From JACDAN01 sp963842235 (lineage in GTDB: Bacteria > Actinomycetota > Thermoleophilia > Gaiellales > Gaiellaceae): a stretch of 64,000 nt of DNA. Where the stretch lies: positions 682,001 to 746,000 of the forward strand of contig CAWJFT010000001.1 of assembly GCA_963842235.1 (NCBI GenBank), read 5' to 3'. The notes beneath the pieces were generated by a model. The model did no database searches. It was not told the DNA's origin and was given only the letters and a program-made list of their open reading frames with translations. The position numbers and the translations under genes were made by a program. Below, in pieces: positions 30,697 through 38,809 of this stretch; position 1 is the first letter of the stretch, and each line of letters opens with the position of its first letter.

Positions 30697-30723
30697 GCCG
30701 ACGCCGGCAAAGCCGGCATCGGC
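30697..30723. repeat. GC-rich hairpin in the ssrA downstream region
   Basis: Inner arms GCCGGC (30703-30708, 30712-30717) around AAA are extended by GCCG/CGGC across a 2x2 internal loop. It has no T tract; its function is unknown. Confidence 0.4.
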
Positions 30724-30745
30724 GGCTTCAGTGACGGCTGGTCAT

Positions 30746-30789
30746 GCGCTGGTCCTGTCCAGGAGCTGCAACGGATCGCGAGCTGCCAG
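30746..30789 (-). pseudogene. Remnant 3' end of a gene homologous to the 33769-34104 protein (direct repeat copy A)
   Basis: On the minus strand the last codons read LAARDPLQLLDRTSA and then TGA, compared with LAAHELLQLLDRTSA and stop in the intact gene at 33769. 37 of 44 bases match the copy at 33773-33816 in the same orientation. Upstream codons on this strand quickly hit a TAG, so only the 3' end survives. The two copies bound a four-gene segment. Confidence 0.65.
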
Positions 30790-30946
30790 CCAGTCGCCGC
30801 TCTCCTACGCTCGCCGCGCCCCTCGAGCGAGACGATCATCGTACGAGGCCGTAGACGATCAGTGGATCGGCCGATGCCTGGATGTCGGCCGCGTCACGAC
30901 CACTAGGTTGTGAACGACGCCAATTTCTGAAAACGCGGAGGAAGCC

Positions 30947-31945
30947 ATGACCTTGTCGCACATGCCCACCGAGACGTCGCCGACCTCTGGCGCTCCCAGC
31001 GCCGAAGCGCTGCCGGATTACGCACCGGTTCCGCCCTCTGCCCTCGGACCCGCCCTCAACGAGCAGGGCTACTACGTCGGGCGCGTGGAGCGGAATCTCT
31101 ACTGGGTGACTGACGGCACCTATCAGTCGGCGTTCCTTGCGACCGCTGACGGCGTCGTCCTCCTCGACGCGCCGCCCACCATCGGAAACAACATCCAGCG
31201 GGCGGTCGACGAGATCGCTGCCGCGAACGGCGTGAGCAACAAGGTGACCCACCTCATCTACTCGCACCACCACGCCGACCACGCCGGCGCGTCCTCGCTG
31301 TTCGACAAGAACGTCACCCGCATCGGCCACGAGGAGACGCGACGCCTACTGCTCCGCGACAGCGATCCGGCCAGACCGCCGAACGAGGAGACGTTCCAGG
31401 ATCGCCGCACCCTCGAGATCGGCGGCGAGCGCATCGACCTGGCCTGGCACGGCCCCAACCACTCGCCCGACAACATCGTCATCCACCTGCCCGCCCACGA
31501 CACGCTCATGTTGATCGACATCGTCAATCCGGGCTGGGCGCCGATCTACATCGCCAACCTGACCGAGGACATCCCCGGCTACGTCGAGGCGCCGGCGAAC
31601 GCGCTTGCCTACTCGTGGAAGCACTTCATCGGCGGTCACAACGGCCGGCTCGGCACGCGCGACGACGTGACGCTGCACCAGCAGTACATGGCGGACATCG
31701 ACGAGAGCTCGAGGAAGGCGATCGACACCGTCGATCCCACGCGGTACTTCGTGAAGTACGGCGAAAACTCCTGGGCGGCGGTGAAGGGCTACCTCGACGA
31801 GGTCACGGCCGTCGCCGCAGCGCCAGTGATCGAGAAGTACACCGGCGTACTCGCGGCCGCGGACGTGTTCACGGAGAGCACGACGTTCTGGGTCATGGAA
31901 TCGATCCGCCTCGACCTCGGCTACGGCTCCCAGGTGCATCCCTGA
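30947..31945 (+). CDS. MBL-fold metallo-hydrolase
   Basis: A 332-residue metallo-beta-lactamase-fold enzyme without signal peptide. The zinc-binding motif HHHADHAGAS lies near residue 105 (IYSHHHADHAG). Further metal-site elements are HGPNHSPDN near 168, LMLIDIVNPGW near 188 and FIGGHNGRLG near 225. The ATG follows a good GGAGGAAG ribosome site. It is the first of four plus-strand genes with short gaps or overlaps. The exact substrate is not evident; related proteins are annotated as generic hydrolases. Confidence 0.87.
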   Translation: MTLSHMPTETSPTSGAPSAEALPDYAPVPPSALGPALNEQGYYVGRVERNLYWVTDGTYQSAFLATADGVVLLDAPPTIGNNIQRAVDEIAAANGVSNKVTHLIYSHHHADHAGASSLFDKNVTRIGHEETRRLLLRDSDPARPPNEETFQDRRTLEIGGERIDLAWHGPNHSPDNIVIHLPAHDTLMLIDIVNPGWAPIYIANLTEDIPGYVEAPANALAYSWKHFIGGHNGRLGTRDDVTLHQQYMADIDESSRKAIDTVDPTRYFVKYGENSWAAVKGYLDEVTAVAAAPVIEKYTGVLAAADVFTESTTFWVMESIRLDLGYGSQVHP

Positions 31946-31961
31946 TGGCAGTGCTACAAAC

Positions 31962-32624
31962 ATGAGCGTGGAGGCTCCATCACCCAAGCGAGCCGCGCTT
32001 GCCGATCCCGAGGCGCGCGAGTTCCTTCGGAAGGCGGACCCGGTGCTCGCGCGGCTAATCGACGCGCGGCCGGAATTCCGTCCGCGGGCCTGGATGGCCG
32101 AGCTTCCTCCGCTCGATGCCTTCGGGACGCTCGTCTTCCAGGTCGCGGGCCAACAGCTCTCCGTCAGCTCGACGCGAGCGATCATCCGACATCTGCAGGA
32201 GCGATTCGGAGGCCACATGCCGTCTGCGGCCGAGTTACTCGCCGCCGATCCGCAGGTGCTGCGCGACAGCGGCTTCTCGGCTCGGAAAGGCGAGACCTTG
32301 CGCGCGCTCGCGGAGAGGTTCGTCGACGGACGCCTGAGCAAGGCGGCGCTCTCGCGCATGACCGATGACGAGGTCGAGGCGACCCTGACCGAGGTGCCCG
32401 GAATCGGGCCGTGGACCGCTCGCGGGTTCCTGCTCGTGGCTCTCGATCGGCCTGACGTCTTCCTCTCGGGCGACCTCGCGCTCCGGCGTGCGATCCAACG
32501 AGCGTACGGCTTCGACCAACTTCCGAGCGAAGAGGAAGTCACTCAGGTGTCGGATCGCTGGCGGCCGTATCGGAGCCTGGCGGTGAGCTACCTGTTCGCG
32601 TCCGAATACGACGGACGACCGTGA
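31962..32624 (+). CDS. DNA-3-methyladenine glycosylase II-like (AlkA/HhH-GPD family)
   Basis: Base-excision repair glycosylase that removes alkylated purines. It has 220 residues. The N-terminal helical part contains VFQVAGQQLSVSSTRAIIRHL (the AlkA-type IxxQQxS motif). The helix-hairpin-helix is LTEVPGIGPWTARGFLLVAL near 140-160, followed by the catalytic aspartate in DVFLSGDLALRRAI. It lacks the AlkA N-terminal beta domain, as in short actinobacterial forms. Its stop overlaps the next GTG (GTGA). Confidence 0.9.
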   Translation: MSVEAPSPKRAALADPEAREFLRKADPVLARLIDARPEFRPRAWMAELPPLDAFGTLVFQVAGQQLSVSSTRAIIRHLQERFGGHMPSAAELLAADPQVLRDSGFSARKGETLRALAERFVDGRLSKAALSRMTDDEVEATLTEVPGIGPWTARGFLLVALDRPDVFLSGDLALRRAIQRAYGFDQLPSEEEVTQVSDRWRPYRSLAVSYLFASEYDGRP

Positions 32625-33202
32625 CCGACTCAGTGGGAATCATCGGCGCTGGGCGGCTCGGGCAAGCGATGGCGCGGACCGCTCGCCGGGCCGGCCGGTC
32701 CGTCGTGATCGCCAACAGCCGCGGCCCGGAGTCGCTCGGGTCGGTGGTCTCGACCCTTGGCGAGGGAGTCTCGGCAGTGACGGTGGACGAGGCGGCAGCG
32801 GCCGGCATCGTCGTCATTGCGGTGCCCTGGGACCGCGTGCCCGAAGCCGTGCAAGGCCTCGACTGGAACAGTCAGGTCGTCATCGACGCGACGAACGACT
32901 GGGCTGCCGACGACCTGAACGGGAGAACGTCGAGCGAGCTCGTCGCCGATCTCGTCGCCGGCGCCCGCGTCGTGAAGGCCGCGAACACACTCGGCGCCGA
33001 CGTGCTCGGCTCGGATCCGCAGGAGGCCGGCGGCCGGCGCGTGGTCTTCATCTCCGGGGACGACGCCGACGCGAAGGCCGACGTCGTCGCGCTGTTCCAG
33101 GACGCGGGCTTCGCCGCGATCGACCTCGGCGATCTGGCCACAGGCGGCGCAATGCAGCAGATCCACCACCCGCTCGCCAGCGTCAACCTCATCCGACTCT
33201 GA
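32621..33202 (+). CDS. NADPH-dependent F420 reductase-like (NADP_F420 oxidoreductase family)
   Basis: A 193-residue Rossmann protein. It has the dinucleotide motif VGIIGAGRLGQAMARTARRAG at the N-terminus with VVIANSRGPESL (the Ser-Arg typical of NADP binding in this family), then IVVIAVPWDRVPEAV, VVIDATNDW and VVKAANTLGADVL. The ending GGAMQQIHHPLASVNLIRL matches the family's substrate-proximal helix. It may interconvert NADPH and reduced F420 or reduce another small substrate. It is translationally coupled to the glycosylase gene. An LLM-type F420 oxidoreductase gene is present elsewhere in the window (42076-42921). Confidence 0.82.
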   Translation: MTDSVGIIGAGRLGQAMARTARRAGRSVVIANSRGPESLGSVVSTLGEGVSAVTVDEAAAAGIVVIAVPWDRVPEAVQGLDWNSQVVIDATNDWAADDLNGRTSSELVADLVAGARVVKAANTLGADVLGSDPQEAGGRRVVFISGDDADAKADVVALFQDAGFAAIDLGDLATGGAMQQIHHPLASVNLIRL

Positions 33203-33215
33203 GGAGCTTCCATCG

Positions 33216-33701
33216 ATGACCATCCATACCGAACTCACTCCGGCTGAAGCCGCCGACCGGCTCGCGTTGCGTGAACTGTTCGACGCGTACGCTCACTGCG
33301 CCGACCGACGCGACGCCGAAGGGCCAGAAGGCACTCTTCACCGAAACACCCGCTTCGCCGTGTACATGGACGGCGAAGGCAGCGAGCCAACCTACGTCCT
33401 ACAAGGACGAGAAGCGCTCACGCCCGTCTTCGAAGACCTCAATCGCTACGAGGCAACGACCCACTTCAACGGCCAAAGCACGGTGACCCTCGACGGGAAC
33501 CGCGCCACGGGCGAGAGCTACACGATCGCCCACCACCTCTACACCGAAGACGGCACCCCCAAGATCATGATCGCCGCGCTCCGGTACCTCGATACGTTCG
33601 CGAAGATTGACGGGCGCTGGTACTTCGCCGCTCGGGATCTCATCCTCGACTGGAGCGAAACGCGATCGATGACCGCACCCGCGGCAGCATCGGGTCACTG
33701 A
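33216..33701 (+). CDS. SnoaL-like (NTF2-fold) protein with an apparent compensated frameshift
   Basis: A 161-residue NTF2-fold protein of the SnoaL_4 type: RLALRELFDAYAHCADRRDAEG, FAVYMDGEGSEPTYVLQGREAL, THFNGQSTVTLDGNRATGESYTIAHHLY and RWYFAARDLILDWSETR. Between residues about 36 and 45 the listed frame gives PEGTLHR, while the neighbouring frame gives QKALFTE, the sequence expected for the family. An inserted base near 33322 and a lost one near 33350 would explain this. It probably acts as a small hydrolase, isomerase or binding protein; the substrate is unknown. Confidence 0.8.
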   Translation: MTIHTELTPAEAADRLALRELFDAYAHCADRRDAEGPEGTLHRNTRFAVYMDGEGSEPTYVLQGREALTPVFEDLNRYEATTHFNGQSTVTLDGNRATGESYTIAHHLYTEDGTPKIMIAALRYLDTFAKIDGRWYFAARDLILDWSETRSMTAPAAASGH

Positions 33702-33768
33702 CCTGCCAGCCTTGACGTCCCGTCGTTGCTGCATCGCACCGACGCGGTGGCGGTCGCAGTAGGGCTGA

Positions 33769-34104
33769 TCAGGCGCTGGTTCTGTCCAGGAGCTGGAGTA
33801 GCTCGTGAGCTGCCAGTTCGATCTCTTTGTGCCGCCACTCGGCCGCGCGGTAGTGGCAGGCGATCAGGCCGGTGCGATGCAGGCGGCGGAAGTCTCCGTA
33901 GACGAACGCGTAGCGCGCCTTCGTTTCCTCCGCAGCGCCCTCGGTGAGGCCCAGATGCCAGCCGGCGTACTCGTCCCACGAGTGTGAGGCGAGAAACCTG
34001 TTCTCGTCTTCGGCTTTGGGCTGGACGTCTCCCCAGTCGCTGTTCAAGACGTACTGCCGCCCACGGATGAGGCGCCGCGCATGTGCCACGGCAGCCTCAT
34101 TCAC
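33769..34104 (-). CDS. Small conserved hypothetical protein
   Basis: A 111-residue soluble protein from a GTG at 34104 (VNEAAVAHARRLIRGRQYVL). The central SHSWDEYAGWHLGLTEGA, the stretch TKARYAFVYGDFRRLHRTGLIAC and the tail EWRHKEIELAAHELLQLLDRTSA look strongly conserved. I recall near-identical small proteins of unknown function in other Actinobacteria. There is no catalytic motif or signal peptide. Its 3' end is duplicated 3 kb away at 30746-30789. The longer open frame on this strand up to 35151 is a shadow of the C39 peptidase gene. Confidence 0.8.
   Translation of the reverse strand: MNEAAVAHARRLIRGRQYVLNSDWGDVQPKAEDENRFLASHSWDEYAGWHLGLTEGAAEETKARYAFVYGDFRRLHRTGLIACHYRAAEWRHKEIELAAHELLQLLDRTSA
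33773..33816 (-). repeat. Direct repeat copy B (3' end of the small conserved gene)
   Basis: 44 bases matching 30746-30789 at 37 positions in the same orientation, with identical blocks CTGTCCAGGAGCTG and GAGCTGCCAG. Here the copy is part of an intact gene; the partner copy is a fragment. It delimits the segment 30790-33772. Confidence 0.6.
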
Positions 34105-34130
34105 GGCGTAGGAAGCCACCAGACGAGCGA

Positions 34131-35420
34131 CTACGAGTTGCCTGCCGTCAGCGAGGGCGTCGGCCACCCCGGCGGGCGGATCACGTACACGATGCCGCCT
34201 GAGGCCGGGATCCACGCCCGCTCGAACTCCTCGCGGTCGTAGAAGTGCTTGACCTCGGCGTTCGTGTCCGAGGCTGGGTCGTTGACGATCACCTTGTTCC
34301 CGTCGCCGGTGAAGCCCACGATCACCGAGAGGTGTCCATTCGTGCTCTTGATCCCTCCGGTCAGCTTGTTCGACGACCAGGCCACTGAGGCGACGAGCGG
34401 GATCCCCGCCTCGATGAACGGCTCCGCCTCGCTCAGGCTGTGGAGCTGCGTGACGTCGCTGACGAGCCCACGCGCCGCCGCGTAGGCCGTGTTGAACGGC
34501 CAGTTGCCGGCGCCGTTGTAACGGTAGTCGTAGACATACCGCGCGGTGTAGTCCACCCACGGATCCGGGAAGCCGACCCACGACGTCTCGTCTTCGCTCG
34601 GGGCGTAGCCGGCCCCGGGGAACATCTGATCCCAGTAACCCACGACCATCGACGTCGAGGTCGGGCTGCACCACGCTTCGCCCCCGTTGTCGAACTGCGG
34701 GTACTCGCCATGGTGGATCTCCTGGGAGTACTTCGGCACATCGAGCTCGACCGTCGTCCCGCTCATCGTCGTCGTGCTCGGGAAGCTTCCCTTCTGGTTC
34801 GTGAGGTTCGACGCGACCGCGCTCAGCCTGCTCACGCTGGGGGTCGCAGTGGTGCCGGCGCGGCGGAAGAGGGTCAGGCGCAGCTGGTGCGCGACGGCCG
34901 GGTGATCCTTCGTGAAGAAGGTGTCGATCGCGACGAATCCGTCCGCATCGCCCTGGCCGCCGACCGACGTCCGATGAAAGTCCGAGTCGCCGTAGGCCCA
35001 GCGCCCGAGGATGTACCACTTCGCCCAGTGGCCGTCTTGCAACTGCGGCCGCATCTCGACCTGCACCCACGTTCCCGCGGGAGTGTTCGCGTTCCATGAC
35101 GACACGAGCTCGTTGAACGGGAAGGAGAGATTCGTGACTCCGGATGTCCACGTGCCGTAGTCGTAGGCCCCGGAACCGTCGGCGCCGTCGCCGAAGTAGT
35201 TTGCGAACGGATCGGCGTAGTCGAGCGGCCCGCTTAGCCCGGTCGGCGCAAGGACGAGGGAGCCGCCGGAAAGGACGGTGCCGCTTTGTGACGAGTCGGC
35301 GGCGCTGAGCGAGAAGTTCTTGAAGTTGATCGGATACGGCTGCGCGGCGAGCGCAGGGGCCGCGGCAGTCAGCCCGAGGGCTGCGACCGCGGCAACGGTG
35401 ACGAGCGCATGACGGATCAT
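34131..35420 (-). CDS. Secreted C39-like (Peptidase_C39_2) cysteine peptidase
   Basis: A 429-residue exported protein. The signal peptide MIRHALVTVAAVAALGLTAAAPALA is cleaved after ALA. A beta-rich N-terminal domain of about 200 residues follows. The C39-type papain-like domain has the nucleophile in GGEAWCSPTSTSMVVGYW (Cys near 250), histidine in STNGHLSVIVGFTG (near 363) and the Asp/Asn position in VIVNDPAS. The final part is GIVYVIRPPGWP. It probably cleaves peptides or cell-wall material outside the cell. It diverges from the cyclase-family gene, with about 100 bases between them. Confidence 0.87.
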   Translation of the reverse strand: MIRHALVTVAAVAALGLTAAAPALAAQPYPINFKNFSLSAADSSQSGTVLSGGSLVLAPTGLSGPLDYADPFANYFGDGADGSGAYDYGTWTSGVTNLSFPFNELVSSWNANTPAGTWVQVEMRPQLQDGHWAKWYILGRWAYGDSDFHRTSVGGQGDADGFVAIDTFFTKDHPAVAHQLRLTLFRRAGTTATPSVSRLSAVASNLTNQKGSFPSTTTMSGTTVELDVPKYSQEIHHGEYPQFDNGGEAWCSPTSTSMVVGYWDQMFPGAGYAPSEDETSWVGFPDPWVDYTARYVYDYRYNGAGNWPFNTAYAAARGLVSDVTQLHSLSEAEPFIEAGIPLVASVAWSSNKLTGGIKSTNGHLSVIVGFTGDGNKVIVNDPASDTNAEVKHFYDREEFERAWIPASGGIVYVIRPPGWPTPSLTAGNS

Positions 35421-35517
35421 GGCGCGATCCTAAGTTGTGTCAGCCGCAGTTCCAACTCATATCGGACCTTCGTTTGTAAGGCTCCGCTCTCACATCGCTC
35501 GAGGAAGGGAGGGTCTC

Positions 35518-36477
35518 ATGAGTCACCACGCGCACCGATCCGGCCGCCTGGTGCTGGCGGTCGTGCTCGCGATTGGGATCGCGCTCGCGGGCGCCGCCGC
35601 CGCAGGTGCGTGGCGCGGCCACCACGGCCACGGCGACCGCGAGCAGTCGTTGTGGGGCATCTACAACGACACCTTGCGCAAAGCGAAATACGTCGACCTG
35701 ACGCACACCATCACGCCGTCGATTCCAGTCTGGGCGGGCTTCGGGCCGTCGACGTTTGCGCCGACGAAGAACCCGGCGACGGACCAGCCGTACACCTACG
35801 CGAGCGACGGCTTCGAGGCGACCGCGTACCAGCTGCAGACCGACCAGCTCGGGACGCAGCTCGATCCGCCGGCGCACTGGGCGCCGGAGTACGCGGCGAT
35901 CGACGAGCTGCCGCCGACCTTTGCGGTTCGGCCGCTGGTGGTGATCTCGATCGTCGACCAGGTCAGCCGCGACTTCAACTACCACCTGCAGGTCTCGGAC
36001 ATCCGGCGGTGGGAAAGGCGCTACGGCCGGATCCCCGAGGGCAGCGTGGTCATGGTTCGTTCGGACTGGTCGAAGCGCTGGCCCGATCCGGAGCTGGCGA
36101 AGCTGACGAAGTTCCCGGGCGTCTCGCTCGCCGCGCTCCAGTTCCTGCAGCTGCAGCGCCACATCCTGTTCCACGGGCATGAGCCGCTCGACACCGACTC
36201 GACGCCCACGCTCGAGGGTGAGAGCTGGCTGATGCACAACGGTTTCGCGCAGGCCGAAGGCGTGGCCAACCTCGACCAGGTGCCGCCGACCGGCTGCCTG
36301 ATCGAGATCGGCTATCCCAAGTTCGGGGGTGGCCTCGGCGGCTACGCGCGCTTCATCGGGATCTGCCCGAGCAGCTGGCGCTACGGCGTGCGCGTCGGCG
36401 AGCTGCCGGAAGCGCCCTTGCAGCGCTACGACAGCGTCCTGCACTGGGATCCCGTGCTCGGCATGCGTGTGCGCTGA
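35518..36477 (+). CDS. Secreted cyclase-family (kynurenine formamidase-like) protein with altered metal motif
   Basis: 319 residues from the ATG at 35518, fixed by the ribosome site GGAAGGGAGG. A signal peptide (MSHHAHRSGRLVLAVVLAIG...AGA) is followed by the cyclase fold: KYVDLTHTITPSIPVWAGF, the core motif QLGTQLDPPAHWAPE near 120, SVVMVRSDWSKRW and FQFLQL-type helices (here ALQFLQLQRHILFHGHEPLDTD). The family metal motif is HxGTHxDxPxH; here both first histidines are glutamines while the Asp and last His remain. Family members hydrolyse amides or lactones. The reaction here is unknown, and the export signal is also unusual for the family. Confidence 0.85.
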   Translation: MSHHAHRSGRLVLAVVLAIGIALAGAAAAGAWRGHHGHGDREQSLWGIYNDTLRKAKYVDLTHTITPSIPVWAGFGPSTFAPTKNPATDQPYTYASDGFEATAYQLQTDQLGTQLDPPAHWAPEYAAIDELPPTFAVRPLVVISIVDQVSRDFNYHLQVSDIRRWERRYGRIPEGSVVMVRSDWSKRWPDPELAKLTKFPGVSLAALQFLQLQRHILFHGHEPLDTDSTPTLEGESWLMHNGFAQAEGVANLDQVPPTGCLIEIGYPKFGGGLGGYARFIGICPSSWRYGVRVGELPEAPLQRYDSVLHWDPVLGMRVR

Positions 36478-36485
36478 CCGAGCTC

Positions 36486-36519
36486 CCGGCCGGCGGCGGA
36501 CTCATTCGCCGCCGGCCGG
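36486..36519. terminator. Bidirectional hairpin terminator between convergent genes
   Basis: Perfect 13-bp arms CCGGCCGGCGGCG (36486-36498) and CGCCGCCGGCCGG (36507-36519) with an 8-base loop fill the 46-base gap between two converging stop codons. No T-run; this is the stem-only form common in high-GC actinobacteria. Confidence 0.75.
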
Positions 36520-36523
36520 AGTC

Positions 36524-37090
36524 TCACACTCGAGTAAGCACCCCGTCGAGCGGCCGAGGGATCTGAGTGAGGTCAAGCGCATCGACGATCAGACGCGCGT
36601 AGCGGATCTTCCGCCTCCCGCCGCTGCCCATGAAGCGCCGAAGCTGCTCCTTCGCCGGCCGCCCTCGCCATTCAGGCTGCTTTTGGAGGGTGCGGAAGCG
36701 TCCGAGGTCTCCCTGAGCATCGATCAGCTGCTCGACCTTGGCTGCACCGAGAGCGCGGATCAGCTCGTCCTCGAGGTCTGCGTCGCAGACGTAGAAACCA
36801 AGCCGTTCGATCCCGGCGCGAGTGAGGTTCGAGCCGAGGCCGGCCTGTTCGAGGCCACGCCGAATGTCTCGTTCCTCAGCGGCGTCATAGAGACCCGCAA
36901 GCCTGAGATCGAGCCCGTGTGGGCCGAACTCGGCCAGAAACCGTCCAAAGGCCTGCGCACCGCCTGTCGCAATGACGGCGACGCCCTCAGCGTCGAGGTC
37001 TCGGCCACGACGCTCCGCAAGCGCTTCGAGTGCGGCGCGGTCGCTCACACCTTCAACGAGCACGACTGCGCGCGAATCGCGTCTTGGCAC
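36524..37090 (-). CDS. TOPRIM-domain (OLD-like) protein
   Basis: 188 residues from a GTG at 37090. The N-terminus RRDSRAVVLVEGVSDRAALEAL carries the TOPRIM glutamate and VEGxSD motif as in OLD-family nucleases and small TOPRIM nucleotidyltransferase/hydrolase proteins. VAVIATGGAQAFGRFLAEF and LRLAGLYDAAEE follow, then an all-helical C-terminal half (KVEQLIDAQGDLGRFRTLQKQPEW, LRRFMGSGGRRKIRYARLIVDAL). There is no ATPase domain as in full OLD proteins. The role is unknown; a nuclease or phosphotransfer function would fit the fold. Confidence 0.75.
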   Translation of the reverse strand: MPRRDSRAVVLVEGVSDRAALEALAERRGRDLDAEGVAVIATGGAQAFGRFLAEFGPHGLDLRLAGLYDAAEERDIRRGLEQAGLGSNLTRAGIERLGFYVCDADLEDELIRALGAAKVEQLIDAQGDLGRFRTLQKQPEWRGRPAKEQLRRFMGSGGRRKIRYARLIVDALDLTQIPRPLDGVLTRV

Positions 37091-37129
37091 TAGCGCTGCC
37101 CTCGACCATACTCGTTGGCGGGGGCGGAT

Positions 37130-37513
37130 ATGTCCGACGCGATCGTGTACGTCGACACTTCGGATGTTCGCGAGGGAGCGCTCGAAGAGCTGCAGGCGGG
37201 CATGAAAGAGCTGGTCGAGTTCGTCGAGGCGAACGAACCGCGGATCATCTCCTACAACGTCTACTTCAACGAGGAAGGCACCAGGATGACCGTCATGCAT
37301 GTGCACCCCGACGCCGAATCCGTGGAATACCACCTGGAGGTGGCGGGACCGTTCTTTCGCCGGTTCGTGGAGCTCGTCACGCTGACCTCGACGCACATCT
37401 ACGGCCGGCCAAGCGAGACAGTGTTGAAGCAGGCGGATGAGAAGGTGCGATTGCTCGGCCGCGGCGTCGTGGACGTGCAGGCGTTGCACGCAGGTTTCAC
37501 TCGTTCGCAGTAG
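37130..37513 (+). CDS. Conserved hypothetical, possible ferredoxin-like alpha/beta-barrel (ABM-like) protein
   Basis: 127 residues from the ATG at 37130 (MSDAIVYVDTSDVREGALEEL). The pattern beta-alpha-beta (GMKELVEFVEANEPRIISYNVYFNEEGTRMTVMHVHPDAESVEYHL) followed by FFRRFVELVTLTSTHIYG is typical of dimeric alpha-beta-barrel proteins such as antibiotic-biosynthesis-monooxygenase-like domains. No catalytic residue can be named. It diverges from the TOPRIM gene by 40 bases and precedes the lipase-like gene in the same direction. Confidence 0.72.
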   Translation: MSDAIVYVDTSDVREGALEELQAGMKELVEFVEANEPRIISYNVYFNEEGTRMTVMHVHPDAESVEYHLEVAGPFFRRFVELVTLTSTHIYGRPSETVLKQADEKVRLLGRGVVDVQALHAGFTRSQ

Positions 37514-37541
37514 GGTCTACCGGGTCCGGTCAGGAAGGCGA

Positions 37542-38809
37542 ATGAAGCAAAGCCAGGCCATGGTGCGCATCCTCGCGGTCGCTGCGGCGCTGTTCCTCAC
37601 GGCGACCGCGAACGGCTCGACGAGTGCCCACCGGAAGAGCGCCCGCACGCCGGTCGTCATGTTCCCGGCGTACTTCTTCACGACGCTGAAGGTCACGGTG
37701 CATCACCAGACCGTGGCGCCGGAATGCCCCAGGTCCGGCACGTTCCGGGTCTTCTTCCTGAACGACGAGCCGACCGACTTCTCGACGGTCTGCCAGATGA
37801 AGCTCCTCACGCTTCGCTACGACGCGAAGCGGGGGAAGCCGATCAGCCGGCGGTTCTCAGACCAGCGAGGCGTCGACGTGCGGATCGAGAACTACGGCAA
37901 GACCGAGAGCGCACCGTTCTACGAGCCGATGTACGAGGCTCTGGAGGGCGCCGGCTATGTCCGCGATCGCGACATTCGCGTGGCGGGCTACGACTCGCGG
38001 CTCACTCCCGACATGCGCAACTTCCTCAACCGGACGAAGCGGCTGATCGAGGACACATACCGGGACAACGGCAGGCAGCCCGTGCACCTGGTTGGCCACT
38101 CGAACGGGCCGCTCTACATCCAGTACCTGCTGACCCACACCTCGCAGCGGTGGAAGGACACGTACATCCACGGCTTCACCCCGTTCGCCGGGAACTTCCC
38201 CGGCCAGGGGATCCTCTACCCGCTCTTCTTCACGGGCCTCGACGTCACCGATTTCACATTTCCGACGACGCCAGAGACCGCCCGGGCCGGGGCCGAGATG
38301 ATGCTGAGGAACCCCTCGAGCTACATGAGCGCGTCCGACCCGCGCATCTTCGACAGGCTGGAGACCGTCGTGACCGATGCCTCCACCGGCAAGTCGTACA
38401 CCCCGGAGGACTACCGGGAGCTCTTCGACGATGCCGGCCTGTCCTGGGCGAGAGGAGATCGCTGACCACTACATCGGCTTCGTCGATTTCGCGGATCCCT
38501 CGGCGTTCCCGAACGTGGACGTCTATGCGGAGAAAGGCTCCGGCATCGACACCGTCGTCGGCATCGGGCTCGACGACCTGTCCGTTGGCCAGGTGCTCGA
38601 CGGTTCGAACCCTCTCTTCACCCGCGACGGGGACATCAACCAGGAGGACATCACCAACGACGCCGTCGGCGTGTGGTCGGCGATGCCGTGCTTCCACTTC
38701 AGCCTGACGGACAACCCCGGCGTGGACCACTTCGCGCTGCCGAGCGCCCCGGCGGTGCTCAGCCCGGCTACTCGTCGACATCGCGCGCCCACGCTCGCAC
38801 TGCAGCTAG
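37542..38809 (+). CDS. Secreted LCAT-like lipase/acyltransferase (apparent frameshifts near 38452 and 38763)
   Basis: Alpha/beta hydrolase of the lecithin:cholesterol acyltransferase type. The ATG at 37542 has a GGAAGG ribosome site and opens a signal peptide (MVRILAVAAALFLTATANG). The lipase body has PVVMFPAYFFTTLKV, IRVAGYDSRLTPD and the nucleophile GHSNG in VHLVGHSNGPLYIQYLL near residue 185. At 38452 the frame moves by one base (GAGAGGAGATC for GAGAGATC) and continues EIADHYIGFVDF, then the acidic DGDINQEDITNDA and the His in NPGVDHFALPSAP. A second single extra C near 38763 would give a natural end RLLVDIARPRSHCS with stop at 38807-38809. Without it the frame runs on to 38913, antisense to the next gene. 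Confidence 0.8.

Larger units (their letters stand above)
30616..30946. other. Intergenic stretch between ssrA and the MBL-fold gene
   Basis: About 330 bases with no supportable gene. It holds a long hairpin next to tmRNA (30620-30669), a second hairpin (30697-30723) and a 44-base copy of the 3' end of the gene at 33769-34104 (30746-30789). The ribosome site GGAGGAAG for the next gene lies at its end. A short plus-strand open frame at 30641-30913 has no features of a real protein. Confidence 0.6.

Noticed and set aside
30641..30913. 90-codon frame downstream of ssrA
   Set aside because: It covers hairpins and the repeat copy, has no ribosome site or family features, and is composed of low-complexity Arg/Ala/Ser codons.
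33769..35151. 460-codon minus-strand frame as one gene
   Set aside because: Only the last 111 codons (from 34104) form a plausible protein; the rest is an out-of-frame reading of the C39 peptidase gene.
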